Shown: positions 1-10,701 of the stretch, in pieces
How positions within the stretch are numbered: the stretch's first letter is position 1
Layout: each line of letters begins with the position of its first letter
Origin: Alnus glutinosa
Taxonomy: Eukaryota > Streptophyta > Magnoliopsida > Fagales > Betulaceae
Length of the DNA: 64,000 nucleotides
Direction of reading: 5' to 3'
NCBI RefSeq assembly: GCF_958979055.1
Contig: NC_084894.1
Coordinates: 2,423,001-2,487,000 of the forward strand
Program-made: the position numbers and the translations under genes
Notes under the pieces: generated by a model
Databases searched by the model: none
What the model was told of the DNA's origin: nothing
Seen by the model: only the letters and a program-made list of their open reading frames with translations

Positions 1-692
1 AACCAGGCAAACGCAGTCGGTTGTGGTTTCATAAAGATGTTCGTTATGTACTAGAAAAAAATATGGTAAGACTAACATCAAAAAATTATTTTAATTTTAC
101 ATTTGTAAAAATGGATAGAGAAATTTAATACACATGCACAACACATGCACAACACTTGCACACAACACGCACGCACGCGAATACAAACACAACACACGTG
201 CGTGCACGCACACACACCATTTGTCACAAAATAAGTATTGTGGTTGTAAGTAGAATATCTTTAATTAAGAAGAATAAATAAATCTTCATAGGCAATAACA
301 ATTTACCCTATTTAAGAGATAGACATAGTTTTCATGAGTATCATGCATTTTCTTCTATAAAGAGGTAAGAGTAACAAGTAAATATGAGAAAAAAAAAAAA
401 AACCCATTTTGAGTATGGTCACTTAATTTGGGACATTCTAATATAAAAACAAGAGAAAAATACAATTTGACCCCTAATGTATCATCGCCTTTTCATTTAC
501 ACCACCGAACTACCAAAAGTGACATTTAGATGTGTAAAGCTACCATCACTTATCAAAAAAAGCCACTCCATCAACGTCAGGCGTTAAAATAGATGGTAGC
601 CCCATTTTTTACTTTTGAAATACCATAATTGCCCCATTATAATTATTAAACACAAATTAAACTTACTTTTGAAATACCCTCTCAGCCTTCCT

Positions 693-724
<32 letters not shown>

Positions 725-2492
725 GTTCTTTTTCCTTTTTCTTTACATTTTCGTAATTTTTGGTGATAATTTGGGTAGTTCAATGAAAAACTCTCACTTG
801 CACAATACGCCTGAGATTTTCCATCCATTTAATGTCAGATGCTAACAAAACGTGTAACAACAAAGTGGTAGTTTGAGGACCAAATATTTTAAAAATTTGG
901 ATGTCTAAGTGTAAACGAGTTGTCAGTTTAGGGTGATTAGGAGTAGTTTTTCCCAAAAAAAAAAAAAAAGCAACATACTAAGCCAAACAAATGAAGTGTA
1001 AGTTTATTTCCTTTTCATAAAGTCATACACACATGCAAGCACAAAATTCTAATTCTAGCACACGGTTAAATATGAAGAAGTTTATGTTTTGATTTTGCTA
1101 ACACATTTATGCATTGTCTTACTAGGGAACAAACAAAATTGAAGGCATATTGATAGAGTTGCCTGAAAGAGACTTGATATGCTTAAGTCCCGAAGCTTTC
1201 ATGAAGATGAAATTGCTCAGACTGTTTATAAATCGTAATGCATACTTTTCTAGAGGGCCTAGTTATCTCTCTAATGAGTTAAGATTGCTTGATTGGGCTG
1301 AATGTCCTTTACAATCTTTGCCATCTAATTTTCGCGGAAAGAAACTCGTCGTTTTTAAAATACATAATAGCCCCTTTAAGGACCTGAAGCATGAATTCAA
1401 GGTACAATTATTGTTTTCTATATTTATTTCCTTTAAATTATGTAGTGAAAATCTTTGAACCTAATTTATCCCCCCTCCCTTTTTTTTTTTCTTTACAGAA
1501 TTTCCAAAACATGAAGATCATGGCATTCACCAAGTGTAATTCCTTGACAAAAATGCCTGATATTTCAACGATCTCAAATTTAGAGGAGTTTACTCTTTTT
1601 GAATGTAACGGTTTAGTTGAGGTTCATGACTCTCTTGGATTCCTTGATAAGCTTTCCTATTTGTCAATTCGTGCATGCTCTAATCTTATCAATTTGCCAA
1701 GAAGCCTCAAGTTAAGATCTCTAGAAATGCTTTACCTTGAAGGTTGCTCAAGCCTTCAGAAATTTCCTGAAACTGTGATTCAAATGGAGTCCTTAAGAGA
1801 CATTACATTAAACGACTCTGCTATAAAAGAACTGCCTTCATCCATTGGGTTATTGACAGGGCTTCGCCAATTATATCTGAACGGTTGCAAAAACCTTATG
1901 CATCTCCCAAGCAGCATTCTTCAATTGCAACATCTAGAGATTCTCTCTCTTGCAAATTGCACAGAAAATGTTAAGCTTCCAACAAAGGTGAGGGATGAAA
2001 TACAATCCATGCCCTCAAATGTGTTCACACAGGAATATGAAATATCCTCATTGCCTTCAACGGATTCAAGCATTTTAAATGATGGTTACTCCTCAATAGG
2101 GCTTCCGGCACTGACAAATTTGGATCTTGAAAACTGTTGCATATCAAAATCAAATTTCCTTATGACACTTAACTGCACTTCCACTTTAGAACATTTAACT
2201 CTATCAAGGAGTGATATCGTCAGTCTTCCTGCATGCATCAAAAGATTTGTTGGATTGACGTCCCTTCTGTTAGTGGATTGCAAGCAACTTCAAGAAATAC
2301 TAGAACTTCCACCAAATATAGAAAAAATAGATGCTAGTGGATGTGTTTCATTGGAAAGTTTTCCGGAAGTATCAAAAAAATATCAATTCAATACAAGCAA
2401 GTTACAAGCGTTAGAATGGATTGACTTGTCTAGATGCTACAAAATGCATGTGAATATAGGGAATCAAGTGGCAAATCCTTCATGGTATGAGG

Positions 2493-2538
<46 letters not shown>

Positions 2539-3534
2539 ACATGTTTCTTATATTTTATAGGTTATATATATTGTTGCAAATTCTATTACGTGAATGGTTT
2601 ATTAAACACGCAATGAGATAATTTGATAGGTTCTGAGTGAACCTAGATCTTAGTTTTGAGTGAACCTAGACCTTTATAGAATAGGAGATGAACTTTTACC
2701 TCTATCTTAAAATAAACTCTAACTTGGAGAAACTTGTTACTAAATGACTTTTGCACCATAGTGCTACAAATAATTAAAAGACTCTGACTCAGATAGATAA
2801 CTATAACTATCTTTATTTAATTAAACTACGAGTGTTCTAAGATAAACTAATACAAGTTATGTCAACATCTTCTATATATTGTAGAATTTTACTTTCATAA
2901 CAAATTCATGATATTCGATTTATAGGGACATGTTGAAGACTACGTTAGTGGCATTATTTTTCCGGGAAATACGATTCCAGACTGGTTCGGCTATCGTAAC
3001 GAGACTTCAAATAGTAAGTCATGTGAAATAGACCTTAATGGGCACCAGCATTTGGATGAGATCATAGGAATTGTTTTTTGTGCTGTCATGGGAACCACTG
3101 CGATCTTCCCAGAAGACCCCATTGCTTATGTTGATGTTAACATCATTGCTGGAGGTGTCCCAACTAGGAATATTGGAGGAAGAGTACTTAATTTCATGGG
3201 CTCAGATCATGTATGGCTGCAGTACTCCGTTCTAGAATCTTCTGAACTGGAGGGGGACAATCTGCGAGTTAAGTTTTATAGCCGTTATGATTCAGTGCTC
3301 TTTAAAAGTTGTGGAGTCCATATGATACACAAGCATGAAGAGCTACATGAGGATGTTAATGGCCATTTGGATATACCTAATCATGAAGAAATTGAAAATT
3401 CAGTAGATTTTATAGATGGTGTTCAAGTTTGTAAGAGGCGTCATGATGATGAAGATCACAACTTGGAATCCAATGGGTACCCACAACAGAAGAGGCATTC
3501 CTCAACCTTCAGTTGTTATACCACATGCCTGTAA
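1..3534 (+). CDS. TIR-NB-LRR disease resistance protein (TNL copy 1), 3' part; 5' end outside window
   Basis: This encodes the C-terminal part of an intracellular immune receptor that recognises pathogen effectors. Exons read as 1-65, 1126-1401, 1499-2491 and 2926-3534, all joining in phase 0 at GT..AG borders. The first 21 codons (from base 3) are the end of the NB-ARC ARC2 region (KRSRLWFHKDV). The second exon is the usual linker starting GTNKIEGI. The third is the main LRR exon with repeated LxxLxxL/C-N-L units (for example LYLEGCSSLQKFP). The last is a C-JID (post-LRR jelly-roll) domain opening GIIFPGNTIPDWF and ending in a charged tail (CKRRHDDEDHNLESNG). No stop or frameshift is seen in these 647 codons. 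A possible donor (GTAAGT) overlaps the TAA stop, so a further exon is not excluded. The TIR domain and most of NB-ARC lie left of the window. The second copy at 17445 is a close paralogue with exons of the same length (276 nt for the linker exon). Confidence 0.9.
453..953. repeat. MITE-like inverted-repeat element in TNL copy 1 intron
   Basis: The left edge (GAGAAAAATACAATTTGACCC) and the reverse complement of the right edge (GGGAAAAACTACTCCTAATC) resemble each other, and both ends are followed by matching 'TTTACAC' stretches. It lies in the intron between the NB-ARC and linker exons and is not at the same place in TNL copy 2, so it inserted after the duplication or was lost from the other copy. 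It contains a 31-nt poly-T tract. No target duplication was found. Confidence 0.45.
2495..2535. repeat. (CT)n microsatellite directly at a splice donor
   Basis: About 20 uninterrupted CT units begin 2 bases after the GT donor (2492-2493) of the LRR exon of TNL copy 1. The repeat occupies the 5' end of the intron. Length variation here could affect donor use, but that is inference. Confidence 0.95.
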
Positions 3535-4019
3535 GTACATGTGTCATCAATTTTCTGCTTTCACATGACATAATTATGTTATATATTCTAGTTGAAATTT
3601 GGGGGATCTAATGAGTTTCTTGGAATTATCTTTTGGAAATGTAGAGGGTGGGTTTTGTCAATGTGAAATATGCACACACCACCTGCATTTGGGAACCAAA
3701 TTTGTGCGAAAAAATTTGGGAAACCTAAGATATATATAAATAATTATTTGTGGGTCATGCTGCACATATCAACATTAATTAGTTTTTGGAAGTACCAATT
3801 ACCTATCGGCTCCAAAGTGGGTAAACTTAGTTTTACAGGAAGTTTTCAATTATTGGGAAGAAAAAAAATATATTTTTCTTCCCAAACTATCAACGGATTT
3901 GTAATCCTTCAATTGAATTATCAACTGCTCGATCATTATTCATTTAAAATTAGAATTAATTGCAATGGGTCACCATCTTTAAATCAACCGTTTAATATTT
4001 ATAAAATTATATTTTACAG

Positions 4020-4445
4020 GTGATGGTCCTTTTTATATTATAATTAGCAGTGATTCCATCATTTCGTCTGAAAGGGCAATGCATAATTATATGATTAGAT
4101 CATTATACATAACAAATACTACTTTTACTTTCTTCAATGAACTCTCTAAAATTCTTTAACTACTAGATTTCTACTTGCTTCTTACCTTCTGTTCTAGGAC
4201 AACCATGGTCCATGTCCTTTAGTCTTGTAATTGTCATGTTCTTGCTAGCATAATGTCTTCCAACTCTTAAAGAACACTGATAGATGAAAAGAATTGAGGT
4301 GGCACAGGAATAGAAAAATTGGACAAAATTCCTATCAATTTGGACTGAAACCATTACACACACATATATATATTCTCAAAGAATATAACTATATTAGAAG
4401 AAACAGAATGAGAACCAAAGGTTTAGACTGAATTTGGACTGAAAC
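4020..4445 (-). pseudogene. Truncated duplicate of the coiled-coil protein gene
   Basis: This stretch matches the functional-looking gene at 22764-25578. Bases 4020-4262 match 23405-23705 (part of intron 6 plus exon 6), and about 4268-4440 match 24714-25020 (intron 1), so exons 2-5 are deleted at a junction near 4265. Exon 7 is also missing. The exon-6 remnant keeps the donor (AAG|GTAAG, read on the minus strand) and the sequence for GAAGACATTAT, but it has small indels, and its frame meets a TGA where the intact copy reads AACACGATA. It cannot code. It lies just downstream of TNL copy 1, as the intact gene lies downstream of TNL copy 2. Confidence 0.8.
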
Positions 4446-6111
4446 CAAACACACACACACACACACACACACACTATATATATATATATATATCATATTT
4501 TAGAGTAACATGGCCCGTCCATCTCCTGGAATATTTTGAGCCACCGGCCTCATAAATGTCTTTAGTGGTTGTCCAACCTCCCAAGTCCCTACCCTAAGTG
4601 AGGAGGTTGTCCAGCCACCCCTAGGTGGCGCAGAGGGGAGCTCTTTTCCTCCTCTATGTTTATGATTTTTTTTTTCTTTCTTTCTTTTTTACTTGGCTTT
4701 TTTTTTTTTTTTTTTGCTTATTTTTTCTTTTTTATTAGGTATAAAAACTGAGTTGCAATAGCACCCCCACAATATACGTATATATCAGCTGGCTAGTTGA
4801 GAATGATATAGGAATGATCCTTTCAGCTAGTTGAGCAAGCATTTTACTTAATTGATCGATACCAAACTGAATGGTGTTGGGCAAGTGATGCAGAAGATCA
4901 CACCTGAGGAACGTATATGATATTCCAACTATATATATGTAGAGAGAGACTAGAGAGAGAAGAGGAAGATAATAAAAGATGATGACAGATCATTGACCAC
5001 TACTGCTGCATATCAAGAAAATAAACCATGATGGAACTTGACTCCATTACATACGTGATGGGTTTGTGAACATGCATGTTAATTACCTTGAACCATCATT
5101 TTTTCAATTATTGCTATTATTTCGGGAAAACAAAGAAAGCCTAACAAATTTGACTTCCAAATCTATTCTCAACCCCACTCTTTCGATTTTCTAGTCTAAA
5201 GTACAAATAGAGCTTCCACATTTTTTCTTGTGCCGGAGCTATTTTTCTTCCCACACCTATGTGAGTGTCTTTGTCAAGATGATATGCCGCACTGTCATTG
5301 TTTTCTTTACCAGCAAATACCAAACACAATTTTCTCTTGTTAAAAAAAGAAAAAAAAAGAAAAGAGGCTTTCAAAGAGGTTTTGTGCCCATAGTTGACCA
5401 AATTCTGGCCATAGTAGTCGCTTTCGGCCAAAGTTGCCAATGCCCAAATCCTGGCAATAGTAGCCGATGCTGGCCAAAGTCGCCACATTCCATGTTTTGG
5501 TCCTAGAAACTGATTGATGTTCCAATTCAGGCCATAGTATCCATTTTATTTTTTTTATTTTTTCTGGCCCTTTGATGTTCAAGATCAAACCTCAACGTTC
5601 GTGATCTACTGTTGAGTTTGCGGGGGCGTATTGAGACAATAGTTACAAGAACTTAAGAGACAAAGTCACAAGAATTACAAGCACTCAAGAGACAAGAGTT
5701 ACAAGCACTCAAGAGATAAGAGTTACAAGATAAATTAGATTGATTGTTGCATGTTAATGTGGAAGTGGAAAAAACTTATAACATTTAGACTATTTCTCTA
5801 TAAAGAGGGTTTTGTATACAATCAAATAAATCAAATGAAAGATGCATGTAGCCAAAGAAAATGCTTTGATGTGTAAATGTAGGCTATAAGTTAAACCACC
5901 TTAATTCTCTCTATCTCTCTTTCTTATTCTCACATCTTTCTTAAATTATGTGATCTTACATAGAAAAGTGAAAAGAGGGGAAGAGACAAAGAGGAGCTAG
6001 AAAAAGTGAGAGAGGGAGCAGCTAAGAGATGGAGAGACTGGCCTAGAGGGAGAGAGAGAGATTGAGAGTTTTTGTGGAAGGGAAGAGGATCCCCTCTGCC
6101 TTGTATTTCTC
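4446..6111. other. Gene-free AT-rich spacer with microsatellites
   Basis: It holds an (AC)n-(AT)n microsatellite at 4450-4492, T-rich tracts at 4668-4735, GA-rich patches near 4945 and 5985-6055, and a stretch at 5390-5590 with repeated TGGCCAAAG/TGGCCATAG words that resembles the interior of the MITE at 6115-7099. No coding exon with recognisable content was seen on either strand. Confidence 0.6.
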
Positions 6112-6114
6112 TTA

Positions 6115-7099
6115 TACTCCGTTTGTTTCAGCGTAAAATGATTTCGGCATTTTCCAGTGTTTGGTGAGGGTGAAAATAATAGTCAACCAGAAAATTATTT
6201 TCGTTTGACAAAATATGCATAGTAAATTTCAAAAAACAAACGACAGACGCATTCTACCCTCTTTTAAACGACGCAATCAACCTTCACGTTCAAGCAGTTA
6301 ACCACCACCAGAATCTGGCCGGTGCCGAAATTCAAAAATGTCCGGTCATTGTCGCCGGATTCTGGCCACCTTCGCCAGGATCTGGTCAGCCTAGATTTCG
6401 ACAACCAGAATGGTCGGATTTTGATTTCCGGCCATCTGGACGGGATCTTGCCAAAACGGCCTGGATCCGGCCGTTCTGGCTGGAGCTTGCGTCATCCGGT
6501 TATAAAATTGAGACGTGTTTCATAATATTATAAGTTAATAACACAAGAAACATGTGCCTCCATACTAAATCTGAACGGCAATCCATAATATATTAATATC
6601 CTTAAAAAAAAAAAAAAAACCCCTTTTGATCGATGCAGGGCTACGTTATGCATCCTGGAAAATTCATGTTCAGTTGAGTGTTGAACTTGGACCAATACCT
6701 ACCCTCTTCATTCTTCAACAACGTGAAGCATAACACCAACACAACAATCCCTCACATGAGGATGGGCCCCACACACTGTGGCCCACCCTCATGTGAGGGG
6801 TTGTTGTGTGATTGTTGTGATGGTGTAGTGTAGGAATCAAATCCCATTTTCTTGACTTGCTTATCTCATGGTTTAACTGTTTAAGACAGCTGACAGCTCC
6901 AACACCGCAGTTTTGTCCTCATATATGCCCGAATAATAATGTGCATATTGTGATTTTTTTTAAGTTAATATATTGAACGAAAATATAAAAAGTATTTGTG
7001 ATTTTTCGTACGCGCTAAACACCAAAAAATATTTTCGGCGAAAATTATTTTCTTAAAAAATAATAACAAAAATCATTTTACGCCGAAACAAACGGAACA
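6115..7099. mobile_element. Harbinger-type MITE, large copy
   Basis: The ends are TACTCCGTTTGTTTC on the left and, reverse-complemented, TGTTCCGTTTGTTTC on the right, each followed by GGCGTAAAATGATTT-like sequence. A 3-bp duplication TTA flanks it (6112-6114 and 7100-7102), as expected for PIF/Harbinger elements. The interior is rich in 'TTCCGGC/CTGGCC' words and 'GCCACCTTCGCC', shared with the second copy at 26364-26835. This copy is about twice as long as the second, partly because it contains a separate hairpin sequence near 6737-6810. Confidence 0.75.
6737..6810. repeat. Strong 32-bp stem hairpin
   Basis: Bases 6737-6768 are almost the exact reverse complement of 6779-6810, sharing CCCTCACATGAGG and its mirror CCTCATGTGAGG. 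The loop is 11 bases. The pairing continues loosely outward (ACACCA against TGGTGT). Either orientation could fold into a miRNA-precursor-like stem; it may equally be a small palindromic insertion in the surrounding MITE. Confidence 0.8.
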
Positions 7100-7102
7100 T
7101 TA

Positions 7103-7430
7103 ATTACAAAGTTCAACCCCACTATCAATTTAAAATCTTACGGCCCACCTGCATGGGATATTTATATCCCTAATAACACGTATCGTCCGAGTCAGTTTGA
7201 CCGGAGCAAAAATCATTGTCGGCCGTGCCAAGCTGCCGGAGAGACGTCCTTGTAGAGAGAGAAAGAGATAGAGAGAGAGAGAGAGCCGGAACCGGAATGG
7301 GCTGTGAGAGAGGGAGAGCGAGAGAGAGGGAGGGTCGGTGAGAGAGAGACAGTCGGTGAGAGGGAGAGGTCACCACGCTGGAGACACGGCAGAGAGGCAC
7401 TGGAACGGGTTGTCGCTGGCCGGCTTAGCT

Positions 7431-7468
<38 letters not shown>

Positions 7469-7585
7469 TACAGAAATGGGTAGCTTCCAGACTTTTATAT
7501 AAATATATATATATAATTTAAACAATATATAATTTAATATCTTTTATTTAAAAATTATTATATTTATTTAAAAAAATCGTCCTCC
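7103..7585. other. GA-microsatellite-rich spacer
   Basis: This stretch contains several long GAGAGA tracts (7255-7285, 7305-7365, 7434-7466) and AT-rich sequence from 7495. An open frame on the minus strand here is only translated CT repeat. No gene was recognised. Confidence 0.7.
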
Positions 7586-7700
7586 GTTTGGCCAGGTGGC
7601 GCGCGGGAGAACTCCCGCGCAGCACCTGGCCAAACAATTGGACACGTGTACGTAGTACACGTGCCCAATTGGAGACGTGTATGTAAATACACGTCTCCAA
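7586..7700. repeat. Cluster of three adjacent palindromes (left array)
   Basis: Three imperfect palindromes lie end to end. The first is 7586-7635, with arms GTTTGGCCAGGTG and CACCTGGCCAAAC around a GC-rich centre. The second is 7636-7672, with CAATTGGACACGTGTA mirrored as TACACGTGCCCAATTG. The third is 7669-7700, with GGAGACGTGTAT mirrored as ATACACGTCTCC. The same ACACGTGT/CCAATT words form the nine-unit array at 16943-17252, so the two clusters bracket the telomere-like array and the MULE. Confidence 0.85.
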
Positions 7701-7785
7701 ATGTTATTTTTTTAATATTATAATTATATATAAAATGTATTATATATATTTAATATATATATATATATATATATATTTTATATAA

Positions 7786-8647
7786 ACCCATGCAACCCTA
7801 AGTGCATGCACTGCATGTACACATTGCTAAACCCTAAGCCCTAAAACATAAACTATAAATTAAAACTAAATATAAACCCTAAATTTAAACCATGACACTA
7901 AGTATAAGTATATATACTATACTACCCCCAACCCTATGTGTATATACTATATATAGCCATAAACCCTAATCTTAAGTGTATGTTATATATATATATCTAT
8001 AGCTAAAAACCCTAACCCTAAATGTATATACTATATATATCTATAAACCCTAATACCCTATACTATATATAGATATAAACCCTAACTCTACGTGTATGTA
8101 TTATATATTATGTATAACCATAAACCATAACTCTATGTGTATATATTATATACATAGTACTATGTATAGCCATAAACCCACGTGTATATATTATATACTA
8201 TGGATAGCCATAAACCCTAACTCTACGTATATATACTATATATAGCTATAAACCCTAACTTAAACTCATGTTGCAATTTTTTTTTTCTTGGGTCTACATA
8301 TATATAGCAGAAATTTGGTTTAATTATGCATATAGTACAATATGTCAATTTAGTTAGGGTTTACGTACTTATGAGTATACCATATATATATATATAGAAC
8401 TCATCATATAAACCCTAATCATAAGTGTATGTATTTTATATAGCAAAAAACCATAACCCTAAGTGTATGTACTATATATAACAAAAAACCCTAACTCTAA
8501 GTGTATGTACTAAGCAAAAAACCCTAACCCTAATCTTAAGTATATGTACTATATATTATTTCGAATTTTAAAATGGTGGCTCGCGGGAGACGTGTAATTA
8601 AAATACACGTCCCCCTTTAGCAAATTGTATTTAATTAAAAATAATAA

Positions 8648-8689
<42 letters not shown>

Positions 8690-8982
8690 AACAACGGAAA
8701 AAAAAATACAAACCCATGCAGCCCTAAATGTATGTACCGTACATATAACTAAACCCTAAGCGCTAAAACTAAACCGTAAATTATAAATTAAAACTAAACC
8801 CTAACCCTAAAATTAAACTCTAATACTGAGTTTATATACTATATTAAACCCTAAATAAAAACTAAAACATAACCAAAAAATTAAACTCTAACCCTAAGTT
8901 CATATACTATACATAGCTATAAACTATAACCTTAAGGGTACGTACTATATATAGTCATAAACCCTAACCCTAACCCTAAAAG

Positions 8983-9014
<32 letters not shown>

Positions 9015-9150
9015 AAAAATTAAACTCTAACCCTAAGTGCATATATTATACATAGCTATAAACTATAACCTTAAGGGCACGTACTATATATAATCATAAA
9101 CCCTAACCCTAACCCTAAAAGTATATACTACTTATATATATATAAGTATA

Positions 9151-9217
<67 letters not shown>

Positions 9218-9387
9218 TATATATATAGTATATATATATATATGTACATAAACCTTATACCTAAGTGTATGTACTATATATAGCTATAAACCCTAACCAT
9301 AAGTGTATGTACTATATATAACTATAAACTCTAACCGTAAGTGTATGTACTATATATGTACATAAACCTTAACCCTACATATATTTA
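7786..9387. repeat. Degenerate telomere-like AT-rich tandem array, left part
   Basis: Variants of a roughly 35-40 bp unit, about 'TATAAACCCTAACCCTAAGTGTATGTACTATATATAGC', recur throughout. The AAACCCTAA core is the plant telomere heptamer on its C-rich strand, but it is separated by TATATA-rich spacers, so this is an interstitial, diverged array and not a telomere. Pure (TA)n tracts occur at 8655-8685 and 9148-9242. The array is interrupted by the MULE at 9388 and resumes at 16034. Confidence 0.85.
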
Positions 9388-9603
9388 AGGGATAACTACA
9401 CTTCACCCCCCTGATTTATCCACGGTGTGGCGATTTACCCCCCAATGTACAAAAATTGGTACATGACCCCCCCGAACTTGCCAGCGTGTAACGAAATGGA
9501 CCTTCTGTCCAGTCGCCCGTTATTTTGGATGGCAAGTCGGTCACGTGCAAGTCACGTGACCGTTTCAGACAGAAATTCTACCCAAAATACCCCCGCCTCA
9601 CCT
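9388..9603. repeat. MULE left terminal inverted repeat (216 bp)
   Basis: This is the reverse complement of 15818-16033 apart from a few substitutions (for example CTGTCC here against CCGTCC in the right repeat). It contains a CACGTGCAAGTCACGTG motif near its inner end. MULE terminal repeats normally bind the transposase and carry promoter activity; that role here is family knowledge. Confidence 0.93.
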
Positions 9604-10545
9604 ATTGTTTGGATTTAGACATTTCGTGCGTGAGGTCCCCACTTCCACTTAGCACGAACGGCTACTTTCGAAGGTTCTACACGAACTGACCCACCCACAA
9701 CCTGTCGCCGAAATCCATACCGAAATCCATACCGCTCAACTCGTTCATAATCGTTGTTAAATAAAGGTTAGTGGTTTTTTAATGGAGAAAGTTTTTTTTT
9801 TTGGTAGGCGATTTGGGGGGTTTTTGTTAATCTAGGGTTTTGGATTTGGGGGTTTTTGTTAATTTAGGGTTGTCGGCTTTGGGGTTTTTGTTAATGTTGT
9901 TTGTTTAGTCTCATTTGTTGTTTGTTTAGTCTCATTTTTAATGTAGAAATTGACTGCAATTTGTGTATAAAAAAATGTTAGGGTTTGTCGGGATTTGGGG
10001 GTTTCGCTTACAGTATGTGTTTTTTAATCATTTGTGGTCCCGATTTGTATCATTTTTTGCTTTGTTTGTTGTCTGCCGAAAACGTAATTGGTTTGTTAAA
10101 GTGCATTGGGTTTGATTTGTTAAAGTGCATTGGGTCCCGATTTGTATCCTTTTTGTTGTTTTTTACTAATTTATATGCAGTGGGGTCCCAATTTGTATCA
10201 TTTTTTGATTTGTTTGTTGTCTGCCGAGAACCTAATTGGTTTGTTTTGTTTATATGCATTGGGTTTGGTTTATATGCATTGGGTACCATGTGGTTTGTTT
10301 TGTTTACACCTTATATATGCAGTGGGGTCCCAATGCACTATTTTTTTGCAATTGATTTTGGAGCATTATTGGATCCTTATTTAATATGTCTCTGCATTGG
10401 TTAATATGTATGTGTACCTATCAAATATTTTTTTTTGCATATTATTTGCACTATTTTTTTGGACCACTATTTGTTTTGCATGTTACTACTTTATATGCAG
10501 TGGGGTCCCGATTGTAGTTGTGCTTTGCATATTAGTTGCAGTGCC
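9604..10545. other. MULE 5' region with degenerate tandem repeats
   Basis: This is a T/G-rich leader between the left terminal repeat and the transposase start. Phrases such as 'GGTCCCAATTTGTATCATTTTTTG' and 'TTTGTTGTCTGCCGA' recur about 148 bp apart (near 10036 and 10184), and 'ATATGCAGTGGGGTCCC' recurs near 10170, 10317 and 10495. The frames that stay open here are low-complexity and not convincing genes. It probably holds promoter, 5' UTR and a leader intron. Confidence 0.6.
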
Positions 10546-10701
10546 TTATTATTGTGGTCCCCTTGTCCCATGCATAATATATTTTTTTGTTTGCATGTGT
10601 AGAATGAAGCTAGTCTTTGAGATTTATTATTGTGGTCCCCTTGTCCCATGCATAATATATTTTTTTTGTTTGCATGTGTAGAATGAAGCTAGTCTTTGAG
10701 A
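10546..10701 (+). repeat. 78-bp tandem duplication across the transposase start codon
   Basis: Bases 10546-10623 and 10624-10701 are identical except for one extra T in a T run. Each copy contains GCATGTGTAGAATGAAGCTA, the transposase start context. The first ATG (10605-10607) therefore opens a short frame that ends at a TAG just before the second ATG, which begins the long frame. The duplication thus makes a short upstream ORF ahead of the real start. Confidence 0.9.

Noticed and set aside
615..845. Plus-strand open frame with a poly-Phe run
   Set aside because: It is a translated poly-T tract inside the MITE-like element in the TNL copy 1 intron; no conserved content.
7170..7400. Minus-strand Ser/Leu-rich open frame
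   Set aside because: It is translated GA/CT microsatellite.
7786..9387. True telomere or chromosome end
   Set aside because: The AAACCCTAA cores are interrupted by TATATA spacers, and genes continue on both sides.
9985..10681. Several overlapping Phe/Cys/Tyr-rich open frames in the MULE leader
   Set aside because: Repeated T/G-rich text yields open frames on both strands; none resembles a known protein.
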